A stretch of 64,000 nt of DNA, from assembly GCA_015061605.1 (NCBI GenBank), contig SUWH01000010.1, forward strand, positions 30,249-94,248, given 5' to 3'. Source of the DNA: Lentisphaerota bacterium (GTDB taxonomy: Bacteria; Verrucomicrobiota; Lentisphaeria; Victivallales; Victivallaceae). Below are positions 7,923 to 16,251 of this stretch, in pieces. A program made the position numbers and the translations under genes. How positions within the stretch are numbered: position 1 is the first letter of the stretch; each line of letters begins with the position of its first letter. The notes under the pieces were generated by a model. The model was not told where the DNA came from. It made no database searches and saw nothing but the letters and a program-made list of their open reading frames with translations.

Positions 7923-9198
7923 AACGCAACGCCTCCGCCGGATCGAGCCGCGCCGCCCGCCATGCCGGCAGCACCGCTCCGAGTGTACACAATATTATGC
8001 TTGCACCGACGATGATCAATACATCCTGCGGTACGATGTGGGCGGGAAGTTCGCTGAAAAAGTAGAAACTTTTCGGAAACAGTTCTTTGCCGCTCACTTT
8101 GGAAACAAAACGCAATATATCGTTGCGGAAGTGGATGACCAGTATTCCGGTAAGCGTTCCAAACAAGCTGCCGATGACTCCAACCAGCAACCCCTGAAAG
8201 ACGAATATCCGCATCACCGCCCCATCCGAACAGCCCAATGCTTTAAGCAGACCGATCTCGCGGGTCTTCTGGTAGACCGAAGTTATCAACGTGTTGGTGA
8301 TGCTGAATGCCGCCACCAGCACGATGAATATAAGCAGGAAAAACATCATCATCTTTTCCACATTCAGCACATCGAGGAACTTCCGGTTTGCCTCCTCCCA
8401 TGAGATAACCATGCATTCAGGAAGCGCGTAACGCAGTTCATTGAGCAGTTTTTCCTGATCAAAGGGATCGTTGCCCCATCCGAAAACGCTGGTAGCCGCT
8501 CCCCACGGCAGATTAAATAGTTCAGAAGCATCATCCGGATCGGTGAAAAATATTATCCGGTCAAAATCCGATTTGCCCGCCGAGTAGATGCCGGAAACGG
8601 TAAATTCTGTCGGCAGATAGATGGAACTTTCCTGATTGAGTTCAACTTTGCCGTTGGCGTTGAATTTCACCAGATCGGTGAGTTTGCGCGCGGAGTGGAC
8701 GAGAAAGGTATCTCCCACTCCGATCCGCCAGCGTTCCGCCATGTCGGTGCTTATGACCGCATAACTGGTTTTGCCCTCCCGGCCGAGTTTGAATTTTCCC
8801 GCTTTGATATATGAATCGGTGTCAAGATGTTTTTTAAGTTCCGTTTCCGATGCGGCAAAGATCACCGCCTGGGTGTCCAGACTGCGCTTGTTTTGACCAT
8901 ACTGCACTAAAACCGCTCCCTGTATCACCGGTGCGGCACTGCCGCCGCGCTGTTTTACCGCATCGACCGCCCGTTCCGGATCAAGGATCCAGCCGCGCGG
9001 TGAACGGATTTGGAAATGTGCCTGTGTTTCAATGAGTTTGGCTTTCATCACATCGGTGAATCCGGTCATCACCGCCATTACAACGATAAGCACCGTTACT
9101 CCCAGCAGCACGCCCAATATACTGGTGAGCGCGATGATGGAAACCATATTGCGGCGGGGGCGCAGATATTTTCCCGCAAGATATAATTCAGTGAGCAT
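7915..9198 (-). CDS. Lipoprotein-releasing ABC transporter permease (LolC/LolE type)
   Basis: 427 residues with the LolC/E layout: one N-terminal membrane helix (about 20-48), a large periplasmic MacB-like domain (about 50-270), and three C-terminal helices of the FtsX type ending in LPAWRAARLDPAEALRYE. The opening LAGKYLRPRRN is typical of LolC. Only one permease gene is present, so it may work as a homodimer (LolF-like), as in many non-gammaproteobacteria. Its start overlaps the end of the upstream ArnT-like gene by 11 nt. Confidence 0.88.
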   Translation of the reverse strand: MLTELYLAGKYLRPRRNMVSIIALTSILGVLLGVTVLIVVMAVMTGFTDVMKAKLIETQAHFQIRSPRGWILDPERAVDAVKQRGGSAAPVIQGAVLVQYGQNKRSLDTQAVIFAASETELKKHLDTDSYIKAGKFKLGREGKTSYAVISTDMAERWRIGVGDTFLVHSARKLTDLVKFNANGKVELNQESSIYLPTEFTVSGIYSAGKSDFDRIIFFTDPDDASELFNLPWGAATSVFGWGNDPFDQEKLLNELRYALPECMVISWEEANRKFLDVLNVEKMMMFFLLIFIVLVAAFSITNTLITSVYQKTREIGLLKALGCSDGAVMRIFVFQGLLVGVIGSLFGTLTGILVIHFRNDILRFVSKVSGKELFPKSFYFFSELPAHIVPQDVLIIVGASIILCTLGAVLPAWRAARLDPAEALRYE

Positions 9199-10774
9199 TG
9201 CCGGTCAGATCCTTCAATAACTGGAATGTCGGAGAAACGGCCCACTTGTGCAGAGCGATCCCGTCTTTAGTGAATATTGCATCGGATTCGCCGGAAGAGG
9301 CAAATCTTATCAAATACTGCGGCAGTTTATTGCCGATATATTTTTTTTCATAGCTTGGAATGTCACGCCGGTCAAATTCCCAGGCGGCGGCATTGGCAAG
9401 GTCGTCGCGTTCAACGATGACTGTGACTTCCGGATTGAGACGGTCGATATAACGGGTTTTTATTTCCTGAAGTGCTTCTCCGGGCATATGGGCATTGCCA
9501 TTGAAAAACCACGGCAGAAAGAGCATCACCAGTCCGATACCGAAGAAAAACAGATAAAGCCGTCCTCTCCAGTTGCCGATCGCACTGTAGATCATCGCCG
9601 CTCCGGCAAAGATCAGCACCGTCCCCATCACCGGATAAAAAAGCGGGGAAATCGGCAGGAAACGAGTATAAAGTTCCATAAAACGGAGGGCGATCAATGC
9701 TCCTCCGGCAATGATGAGAAACGCTCCCCACAAGGTCATTACCCAGTTGTAGGAACGATGGTGGCAGCCGCTGTTGAAGTAGACTCTGACTCCGGCGGCA
9801 ATCAGCAGTGCCAGCGGCGCAAAACATGCCAGTACGCAGTTGACATCCCAGGTGCAGTTAAAGCTGAAAAATATCAGCGGCAGAAAGAGAAAACAGAAGG
9901 CAAAACGGAAGAGCGGCTGACGCAGGAATCCTTTCCACGCCTCTTTGCCCACCACTCCCGCTGCCGGAATGAGCAATGCCGCCGGAAATGCTCCAAGCAC
10001 AAAGAAAAAGAGCTGCCAGTACCACGGCGCATCTCCGCAGCTCGGCAGAAACGCCTGCCATTCGGAACGGACAAAGTTCTGCCAGTACCCCGGTACCGCC
10101 CGGTTTATCGCCAGCATCCACGGCATTGCCACCAGAAATGCGATGATTCCGCAACCGGTCACAAAAAGCGGCAGCTGGCGCAGTTTTTTGTCCCAGAGCA
10201 TATAACCGATACCGCTCAACAGCGGTATGATAACGGCATCAAAACCGCTCACGAGAAATCCCAGTCCCATAAGTGCTCCGCTCAAAATCAGATTCAAAAC
10301 TTTCCGGCGGTTGAATTTTTCCTCCTGAAACACCATGAACATGCATCCGCAACAGCCGACTGTAAGCATTGCTCCCAGAGAGGCTTCATTTGCCAATGTC
10401 CCGGAACCGTAGACCACGGAAAATGAGAGATAGATCACGGCAGAAAGTGCCGCCAGTTTCTCATCCCGGAGCATCTGTTTGATCAATATCCAGATAAAGA
10501 GAGCGGTCAATCCTGCCGCAAGCGCCGAGGGGAAACGTACCGCGAAACTGTTTTTTCCGAAAAGCTGGATCCCTTTTGCTCCGGGATAATATGCCGGAGC
10601 CGGAACATCTGAAACTGTTTCTCCGCGCAGACGCGGAGTTACATAGTCTCCGGATAAGAGCATTTCTCGGGCTGTTTCGGCAAAGCCGTACTCCGGCAGT
10701 ATCAACGGACGGCTGCCCAGCGGCAGAATATATACCACGATGAAAAACAGAAAGACCCAGCCGAAATATTTCAT
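9188..10774 (-). CDS. ArnT-like membrane glycosyltransferase (GT83 family)
   Basis: 528 residues, about 11-12 membrane helices and a small C-terminal domain. The N-terminus follows ArnT closely (LPLGSRPLILPEYG..ARE..SGDYVTPRLRG), but the usual PDE acidic motif reads PEY and the KPPL motif is altered (DVPAPAYYP). It may therefore have changed donor specificity or lower activity. ArnT-type enzymes transfer sugars from undecaprenyl phosphate to lipid A or other envelope glycans. It overlaps by 4 nt the related gene upstream and by 11 nt the Lol permease, so these form one envelope-biogenesis operon. Confidence 0.82.
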   Translation of the reverse strand: MKYFGWVFLFFIVVYILPLGSRPLILPEYGFAETAREMLLSGDYVTPRLRGETVSDVPAPAYYPGAKGIQLFGKNSFAVRFPSALAAGLTALFIWILIKQMLRDEKLAALSAVIYLSFSVVYGSGTLANEASLGAMLTVGCCGCMFMVFQEEKFNRRKVLNLILSGALMGLGFLVSGFDAVIIPLLSGIGYMLWDKKLRQLPLFVTGCGIIAFLVAMPWMLAINRAVPGYWQNFVRSEWQAFLPSCGDAPWYWQLFFFVLGAFPAALLIPAAGVVGKEAWKGFLRQPLFRFAFCFLFLPLIFFSFNCTWDVNCVLACFAPLALLIAAGVRVYFNSGCHHRSYNWVMTLWGAFLIIAGGALIALRFMELYTRFLPISPLFYPVMGTVLIFAGAAMIYSAIGNWRGRLYLFFFGIGLVMLFLPWFFNGNAHMPGEALQEIKTRYIDRLNPEVTVIVERDDLANAAAWEFDRRDIPSYEKKYIGNKLPQYLIRFASSGESDAIFTKDGIALHKWAVSPTFQLLKDLTGNAH

Positions 10775-11946
10775 TTTTTGTCAACTCCATGTTTGTAGTA
10801 ATAATAGAAATTGAATTTCCCGGTGCGGTAGCGCTTGCCGGCAAAGTGCGGACAATATTTTTCCAGCTGCCGGTTGTTGCAGACGATCATCACATCGGAA
10901 TTTTTCAACAGATTTTCCACTTTGGTTTTAAGTTCCGCGGTCGGAATTTCACCTTTGCCGCTGCCGATCATCATCAGCGGTTTTGGAAAAAAGCGTTTGA
11001 AAAACGGTGCTTCAGCTTTACTGCACAGGCAGATGCAATTCTTGACATCGATCTGCTTGAGGACCGGCGTCAAAGTATGGTGCCAGTAGAGATCCTTCTG
11101 GATCTGCCACGGCATCGTCACCGGCAGGAAAAAGAGGAAAAAGGCAAGCGCACCGCTGCACAGAAACAGTTTTTTACCGACTTTTTTGCTCTCTCTTGCC
11201 AGACCAAGCCAGATTATTGTCACAATGAGCATCAGCATCGGACGGATTATCCGTTCATGTTTTCCGTACAGAGCGACTCCTTCAGGGAAGTCGACCTTGA
11301 AGTGGCGCAGCAGTACCGGTACCCAGATCAAAATCGCAATCATCCCGCAGAGAATGGCAAACAACAATATAAGACGGTTGATAAAACGCATAAAACGTTC
11401 TTTATCCAGCTTTTCTTTGCGGTCAAAGATAAAACCTATGAACAAAACGGTCGCGATCGTTACAAGTGTCCACCAGTCGGCATTTTGACAGAAGTCTGAC
11501 GAAAGATAAAAAAACGAAACCGCCGCACCGGCAATCGTTGCACTCAGCGCCGCTGCCCGGTTTTTGAATTTGAATCCCTGTATCCCGCATGCGGCAAGCA
11601 ATATCCCTGAACTCAATACCGGAATCAATGTCGCCCCCGTGCCATGATAGAATACCGGCGGAAACAACAGATAAAACACCGCCGCCATTCCGGGGCGTTT
11701 GAAGTTGAAGCGCTTGGTCAAAAGATAAAACAGTACGCCGCTTGCAAGCGTGAACAGTATCGCCGGTAAGCGCAGTATAAATTCCTGCTGCGGAAATTCC
11801 GGAAGTTTTTCCGCCAACAGCGCGGCAAATTCATATTCATGCGGACCGGCAAAGGGACGGATGGCGGCTTCTCCGATGTAGAGCAGTGCCAGAAGCCCGA
11901 ACCCCGTGAGCTGATCCGGATGTTTTTTCAAAAATTTTATCTTCAT
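10771..11946 (-). CDS. Second ArnT/GT39-like membrane protein, shorter
   Basis: 391 residues, roughly nine hydrophobic segments and a C-terminal soluble part of about 90 residues. It shares with its downstream neighbour the N-terminal pattern IRPFAGPHEYEFA and RLPAILFTLASG, a degenerate ArnT/PMT acidic loop. The PDE motif is replaced by PHEYE. It may be a diverged partner of the 528-residue protein, since the two reading frames overlap by 4 nt. First gene of the minus-strand run 11946 to 7227. Function beyond the fold class is not known. Confidence 0.75.
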   Translation of the reverse strand: MKIKFLKKHPDQLTGFGLLALLYIGEAAIRPFAGPHEYEFAALLAEKLPEFPQQEFILRLPAILFTLASGVLFYLLTKRFNFKRPGMAAVFYLLFPPVFYHGTGATLIPVLSSGILLAACGIQGFKFKNRAAALSATIAGAAVSFFYLSSDFCQNADWWTLVTIATVLFIGFIFDRKEKLDKERFMRFINRLILLFAILCGMIAILIWVPVLLRHFKVDFPEGVALYGKHERIIRPMLMLIVTIIWLGLARESKKVGKKLFLCSGALAFFLFFLPVTMPWQIQKDLYWHHTLTPVLKQIDVKNCICLCSKAEAPFFKRFFPKPLMMIGSGKGEIPTAELKTKVENLLKNSDVMIVCNNRQLEKYCPHFAGKRYRTGKFNFYYYYKHGVDKK

Positions 11947-11989
11947 CGTTAATTGAACCGTTTTTTGTGCATCTGTAACATTTCTTATT

Positions 11990-12018
11990 AAAATAACACA
12001 TCACACCACGGAAATCAA
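11990..12018 (-). promoter_or_regulatory. Predicted promoter of the ArnT-like/Lol operon
   Basis: Minus strand TTGATT (12018-12013), 17-nt spacer, TATTTT (11995-11990), 44 nt before the start codon. Divergent from the ddh promoter. Confidence 0.5.
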
Positions 12019-12038
12019 GGAATATTGTAAAACATTGC

Positions 12039-12067
12039 TTGAAAAAAATGCTCCTTAACGCTATATT
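12039..12067 (+). promoter_or_regulatory. Predicted promoter of the ddh operon
   Basis: TTGAAA (12039-12044), 17-nt spacer, TATATT (12062-12067), leading to ddh 55 nt downstream. Confidence 0.7.
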
Positions 12068-12121
12068 GTGTTTCAATTGATATTTTTTTTACGAAACAAT
12101 AAAACAAAGGAAATGATCATA

Positions 12122-13120
12122 ATGTCTGTTATCAGAGTTGTCGTTGCCGGTTACGGCAATGTCGGACGCGGAGTTATTGCCGCAATCAAAAATAATCCGG
12201 ATATGGTTCTTGCCGGTATCGTCAGCCGTTCTCCGGAACGGGTAAAAAAGGAGATATCAGATGTTCCGGTAATGCAGTTGGAAGAGGTGGAAAAGTGGGT
12301 TTCTGAACTCCGTCCCGATGTCGCTGTCCTCTGCGGCGGATCAAAGAACGATCTGCCCAGACAGACTGCCATGATCAATCAATTTGTCAATACCGTGGAC
12401 AGCTTCGATAATCACAGCTGTATCCCGCAATATTTTGAAACGGTGGACAATGCCGCAAAGAAATCGGGCTTTGTTTCAGTCATTTCCACCGGCTGGGATC
12501 CCGGTGTATTCTCCATGGAACGGGTGCTTGCCAACAGTTTTCTGCCCGGATGCCGTGCTTACGGCTTCTACGGTCTCGGAGAAAAGGGCGGCTTGAGCAT
12601 GGGGCACTCCGATGCTCTGCGCACCATTGAAGGCGTTCTCGATGCCCGGCAGTATACCCATGCGGTTTCTGAATCTATTGAAAAGGTCCGCAACGGTGAA
12701 AATCCGCAGTTCACTCCCGGCGATATGCACACCAGAGAATGTTTCGTCGTAGTTTCTCCGGATGCCGACAAGGCGAAAATCGAACAGGAGATCGTCTCCA
12801 TGCCCGGTTATTTCGCCCCCTACAAAACGGTGGTGAATTTTGTTACTATGGAGGAACTCAAAGCCAAATACAGCGGTTTCCCGCATGACGGCCTGGTCGT
12901 CGCCGCCGGAACTACCGGTAACGGCAATCCCGCCAATATCGAATACCGCTGCCAGTGGGGAAGCAACCCCGAAGCCACTGCCAATATTCTGGTTGCCCAT
13001 GCCCGCGCTGCGGTGCGTTTGAGCAAAGAGGGAAAGAAAGGTGCTTTTACCATTCTGGATATTCCGCCGTCATATTTTTCGACAATGAGCCAGGCTGAAC
13101 AGCTTAAGAACTGGATGTAA
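12122..13120 (+). CDS. ddh: meso-Diaminopimelate D-dehydrogenase
   Basis: 332 residues, the normal family length is about 325. The enzyme makes meso-diaminopimelate in one NADPH-dependent step from tetrahydrodipicolinate and ammonia, for lysine and peptidoglycan synthesis. Seen: the Rossmann motif GYGNVGRG (residues 8-15), SFDNH, and the substrate-binding STGWDPGVFS, a ddh hallmark. I choose the ATG at 12122 because AAAGG lies about 11 nt upstream; the in-frame ATG at 12113 is too close to that site. An alpha/beta hydrolase gene follows after 21 nt. Confidence 0.93.
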   Translation: MSVIRVVVAGYGNVGRGVIAAIKNNPDMVLAGIVSRSPERVKKEISDVPVMQLEEVEKWVSELRPDVAVLCGGSKNDLPRQTAMINQFVNTVDSFDNHSCIPQYFETVDNAAKKSGFVSVISTGWDPGVFSMERVLANSFLPGCRAYGFYGLGEKGGLSMGHSDALRTIEGVLDARQYTHAVSESIEKVRNGENPQFTPGDMHTRECFVVVSPDADKAKIEQEIVSMPGYFAPYKTVVNFVTMEELKAKYSGFPHDGLVVAAGTTGNGNPANIEYRCQWGSNPEATANILVAHARAAVRLSKEGKKGAFTILDIPPSYFSTMSQAEQLKNWM

Positions 13121-13141
13121 TACAGAGGGAGTTTTATTATT

Positions 13142-15097
13142 ATGAATAATCAACGTTCCATACTTGGAAATTATTTGCAGGAAAGTACTGTCCGGCAGAT
13201 CCGCGAACTCAATATCGAACGCAACGCCCGGATCGATGCGCTTAAAACCCGCGCCGATGCCGAAGCGTATGTGAAAAGTGTCCGCGAAAAGATCGCCGCC
13301 TGCTTCCCCATGCCGGAAGACCGTTCCGTGCCGCCGTCTGAAATTACCGGTACTGCTGAATACGATGATTTCAAAATCGAAAAGATCATCTATTTGAGCC
13401 GGGAAAATTTTCCGGTCACTGCCAATTTGTTCCTGCCCAAGACTCCCGGAAAACACCCCGGCGTGATCTTCCTGTGCGGACACTCCGGAAACGGAAAGCT
13501 TTCTGAAGCCTACCGCAGCGGTGCCGCCAATCTCGCCGCCAAAGGTTATGTTGTACTGCTTATCGACCCCATCAGTCAGGGTGAACGCTGGCAGTTTACC
13601 GGAGTTCCTCATGCTTCAAAGATCCACGGTCTTTGCACCCGTGAACACAATATGCTCGGCAAACAGCTCCGGCTCTGCGGAGATTTCTTCGGAGCGTGGC
13701 GTGCTTACGATGCTCTGCGCGGTCTGGATTATCTGCTTTCGCGCCCGGAGGTTGATCCTTCCCGCATCGGTATCACCGGCAACTCCGGCGGCGGTACGAT
13801 GACCACCTTTACCCAGGCTCTCGATTCCCGCTTCACCATGGCGGCTCCCAGCTGTTACGTGACCAGTTGGAAACGCAATTTTGAAAACGAGCTTCCCGCC
13901 GATGTCGAACAGATCCCGCCGGGTATCCTCGCTTCCGGCTGTGAAATGGGTGACTTTATTCTCGCTTATGCTCCCCGTCCGGTGCTGCTTCTGGGGCAGA
14001 AAAATGACTTCTTCGACCCGCGCGGTCTGATGGAAACTTACGAACAGGTAAAGAAGGTCTACGCGCTTCTGGGGGCGGAGGATAATGTCCGGTGTTTCAT
14101 TGGTCCCACCAATCACGGTTATTCTGTCGAAAACCGCGAAGCCATGTACGGATTTTTCAATCAGCACGCCGGTATCGATTGTGAAGCCAAAGAGCTGTTT
14201 GACGGCAAAAAAATTGCGGACAAAGATATGCTCTGCACCGAATCCGGTCAGTTGGCGACCAGTCGTCCGGAGTTCAATCTGGTTCATGACCTTATTGTGA
14301 AAAAGGCGGCTGAACTCAAGGCGGCGCGTACCAAACTTGTCCCCGCCGGGGTCAAAGCTCTTTTGAAAAAACTGCTCAACATTCCGGAAAAGATCGAAGA
14401 ACCCTATGTCCGTGTAATGCGCGGTATTCTTATTGACGGGATCGCTGATGAGAAAAGATCTCTTACCCGTTTCGTTCTTGAAGGTGATCACGGCATGCTT
14501 ACTCCGCTCAAGCTCAATTCCGCAAACAGCTTTTTCCATTTTCCGGAACTGGAAAAACTTACCATCTACATCCCCCATCTGGACGGCGGCAGTGAAGTCG
14601 TGAAGATCGACCGTCCGGCAGATGATGTTTATGCGGCGCTGGATGTCCGCGGTCTGGGCGAAACGCTTTCGCTTGGAACCGACCAGAACGAGGCGGTGAG
14701 AAAGTTTAATGCGCTTTACAGTCAGGATTATCATTACGATTCTGTGGCGTTGATGTTCGGTACTTCCACTGTCGCGTTGCGGGTGCTGGATATTCTCCGT
14801 GCCATCGAATTTGTCAAAGCGCGCGGTGTGAAACATATCGAACTTGCCGGACGGGGGCAGGGGGCATTGCCCGCCGTTTTTGCGGCACTTGTCAGCGATG
14901 ATGTTGCCGCCGTCAAAATCTCTGATGCACCTGAATCATATCAGAGCATGGTGGATAAGCGGGTCACTGACTGGCCGCAATCCTGTATGGTTCCGGGAAT
15001 ATTGCAGTATATGGATCTGCCGGATGTCTACGAAGCGGTCGCCGCATTCAAACCTTTCAGTGCGGCTTTCGTAAGCGAGCCGGTTCCGGAAGTGTAA
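13142..15097 (+). CDS. Alpha/beta hydrolase (acetyl-xylan-esterase / dienelactone-hydrolase-like), cytoplasmic
   Basis: 651 residues, no signal peptide. Residues about 60-350 form an alpha/beta-hydrolase domain with the nucleophile elbow GNSGGG (Ser near 220), an acidic residue region DFFDPRG and the catalytic His in NHGYS. A GHSGNG segment forms the oxyanion side. The C-terminal 300 residues look like a second, degenerate hydrolase-like fold (GRGQGALPAVFAAL). This layout resembles large family esterases of PVC bacteria acting on acetylated sugars, but the substrate is unknown. It is probably co-transcribed with ddh; no shared pathway is evident. Confidence 0.78.
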   Translation: MNNQRSILGNYLQESTVRQIRELNIERNARIDALKTRADAEAYVKSVREKIAACFPMPEDRSVPPSEITGTAEYDDFKIEKIIYLSRENFPVTANLFLPKTPGKHPGVIFLCGHSGNGKLSEAYRSGAANLAAKGYVVLLIDPISQGERWQFTGVPHASKIHGLCTREHNMLGKQLRLCGDFFGAWRAYDALRGLDYLLSRPEVDPSRIGITGNSGGGTMTTFTQALDSRFTMAAPSCYVTSWKRNFENELPADVEQIPPGILASGCEMGDFILAYAPRPVLLLGQKNDFFDPRGLMETYEQVKKVYALLGAEDNVRCFIGPTNHGYSVENREAMYGFFNQHAGIDCEAKELFDGKKIADKDMLCTESGQLATSRPEFNLVHDLIVKKAAELKAARTKLVPAGVKALLKKLLNIPEKIEEPYVRVMRGILIDGIADEKRSLTRFVLEGDHGMLTPLKLNSANSFFHFPELEKLTIYIPHLDGGSEVVKIDRPADDVYAALDVRGLGETLSLGTDQNEAVRKFNALYSQDYHYDSVALMFGTSTVALRVLDILRAIEFVKARGVKHIELAGRGQGALPAVFAALVSDDVAAVKISDAPESYQSMVDKRVTDWPQSCMVPGILQYMDLPDVYEAVAAFKPFSAAFVSEPVPEV

Positions 15098-15148
15098 CTG
15101 CTTTTTTTGATGCTGCAAAGAATTTTTTGGAAAATTTTTATTTTCCTC

Positions 15149-15177
15149 TTGCAATTTATCCTGCCATCTGCTATATT
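15149..15177 (+). promoter_or_regulatory. Predicted promoter of the small-gene/giant-protein unit
   Basis: TTGCAA (15149-15154), 17-nt spacer, TATATT (15172-15177). It would give a leader of about 200 nt before the first small gene. A second, weaker candidate (TTGACA at 15323) lies inside the leader. Confidence 0.6.
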
Positions 15178-15233
15178 AGTGGTTGGTTTGATGTGTTGAG
15201 ACGTGTGTACTTCCTTTTTTTAAAGGGGGTGTC

Positions 15234-15293
15234 CGCTGTGAAACCGGCGCGTTCGCTGTGAAACCGGGGCGTTTGCTGTGAAACCGGCGCGCG
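15234..15293 (+). repeat. Three 20-bp tandem repeats in the leader
   Basis: Three head-to-tail copies with exact 20-bp period, consensus CGCTGTGAAACCGGCGCGTT, starting at 15234, 15254 and 15274 with one to three changes each. They lie between promoter and first start codon and could bind a regulator or RNA-binding factor. There is no gene in 15098-15386. Confidence 0.85.
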
Positions 15294-15386
15294 TTTGCCG
15301 GGGAAGCTCCGCAGAGGATGGTTGACAGAGTATTTAATAAGGTGTTGATAAAACCCAACTTAATAATGAAACAGGAGATCGAACAA

Positions 15387-15644
15387 ATGGACAAAAAAGA
15401 AATCTACGCAGACGGTATCGGACAGATCCACTTCGCGGGCGGCATGGTTCGCTATGACTTTGTCACCCTTCAGCCGGAAGAAGACGGCAAGGCTCCCACC
15501 CCGCAGGCCAATTTGCGTATCGTCATGCCTCCGCAGGGCTTCCTCGCCGCTTACAACAGCATGCAGCAGCTGATCGACAAGCTTCTCGAAGCCGGTGTTC
15601 TGCAGAAAAATGAAGCTCCGGCAGCCAAAGCCTCCAAGAAGTAA
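15387..15644 (+). CDS. Small acidic protein of unknown function
   Basis: 85 residues, soluble, with an Ala/Lys tail. The start is set by AGGAG 8 nt before the ATG at 15387; the in-frame ATG at 15366 lacks one. The sequence (RYDFVTLQPEE, then NLRIVMPPQGFLAAYNSMQQLIDKL) weakly recalls the DUF3467 layout, a beta strand pair then an RIV-xxP-xx helix; I cannot confirm that. It is the first gene after the leader and lies upstream of the 3739-residue surface protein, so a role in its expression or export is possible but unproven. Confidence 0.7.
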   Translation: MDKKEIYADGIGQIHFAGGMVRYDFVTLQPEEDGKAPTPQANLRIVMPPQGFLAAYNSMQQLIDKLLEAGVLQKNEAPAAKASKK

Positions 15645-15671
15645 TTTTTGAGGCTGAAAAAAATCATCCGT

Positions 15672-15693
15672 CTCTCCGTTGCAGAACGGAGAG
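15672..15693 (+). promoter_or_regulatory. Intergenic hairpin
   Basis: CTCTCCGTT-GCAG-AACGGAGAG is a perfect 9-bp stem with a 4-nt loop, 28 nt after the 85-residue gene. It is followed by an A-rich stretch, not a T-run, so it is more likely an RNA processing or stability element than a terminator. Confidence 0.5.
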
Positions 15694-15724
15694 CCGGAAA
15701 AATTAAAAAAGAGCAATATATATA

Positions 15725-16057
15725 ATGATGTACGACGTAAACAGTGAATTCCTCAAATGTAAGGGAGCAGTTGACGAACTGCAGATCTCCCTTGCCGGGG
15801 TAATGCCCGCGTTTGAAGAGACACGCATCGATATTATGCCGGCGCGCCTTGAAGCCGGGTTGTGCATCTGTATTGCCCGGTGCCGGTCGCTCTGGAAATT
15901 GATTCCCGGCTGCGAAGCGGTGCTGAATAAACTCTGTCTGGTGGTCAGAACCGGAGTTGCGGAATTCCGGAAACGAGCCGTCAGGAAATTTGTTTCAGTA
16001 TATAAAGGAGCGAAATCGCTGGTGTGTTTCCATGCGCCGCGTTTTCTGCGATTGTGA
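15725..16057 (+). CDS. Hypothetical protein, 110 residues
   Basis: An open frame starting ATGATG without a strong ribosome site. The product is mostly helical, Cys-rich (six Cys) and basic toward its C-terminus, with no membrane segment or motif I recognise. Position between two apparent genes on the same strand supports it, but coding character is not strong. Confidence 0.4.
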   Translation: MMYDVNSEFLKCKGAVDELQISLAGVMPAFEETRIDIMPARLEAGLCICIARCRSLWKLIPGCEAVLNKLCLVVRTGVAEFRKRAVRKFVSVYKGAKSLVCFHAPRFLRL

Positions 16058-16060
16058 TAT

Positions 16061-16189
16061 ATGGATCGTTCAGCAGAACAATTATCAAACCACAGCTCAA
16101 AGCTCGGTGAAATGGTTGAAAAATCAGCTCGCCGGGCTTTGCCGTATCTTGATAAAAGAGAGTTGAATGATCGTTTTGTTTTTTTGTAA
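16061..16189 (+). CDS. Possible 42-residue small protein
   Basis: ATG at 16061, three bases after the stop of the 110-residue frame and in the same phase, ending TAA at 16189. The product is polar and helical (MDRSAEQLSNHSSKLGEMVE start) with a charged middle, LDKREL, and hydrophobic end. No ribosome site of its own, so translation would depend on coupling. It could also be a read-through extension of the upstream frame. Confidence 0.25.
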   Translation: MDRSAEQLSNHSSKLGEMVEKSARRALPYLDKRELNDRFVFL

Positions 16190-16251
16190 ATATTTTATTT
16201 TCAACATACAACAACTAAACAATTAACAAAAAAAGAAAGAAGAGTCAAGTT

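Noticed and set aside
15318..15386. Longer start for the 85-residue protein
   Set aside because: The good AGGAG site points to the ATG at 15387, and the extra residues lie across leader sequence.
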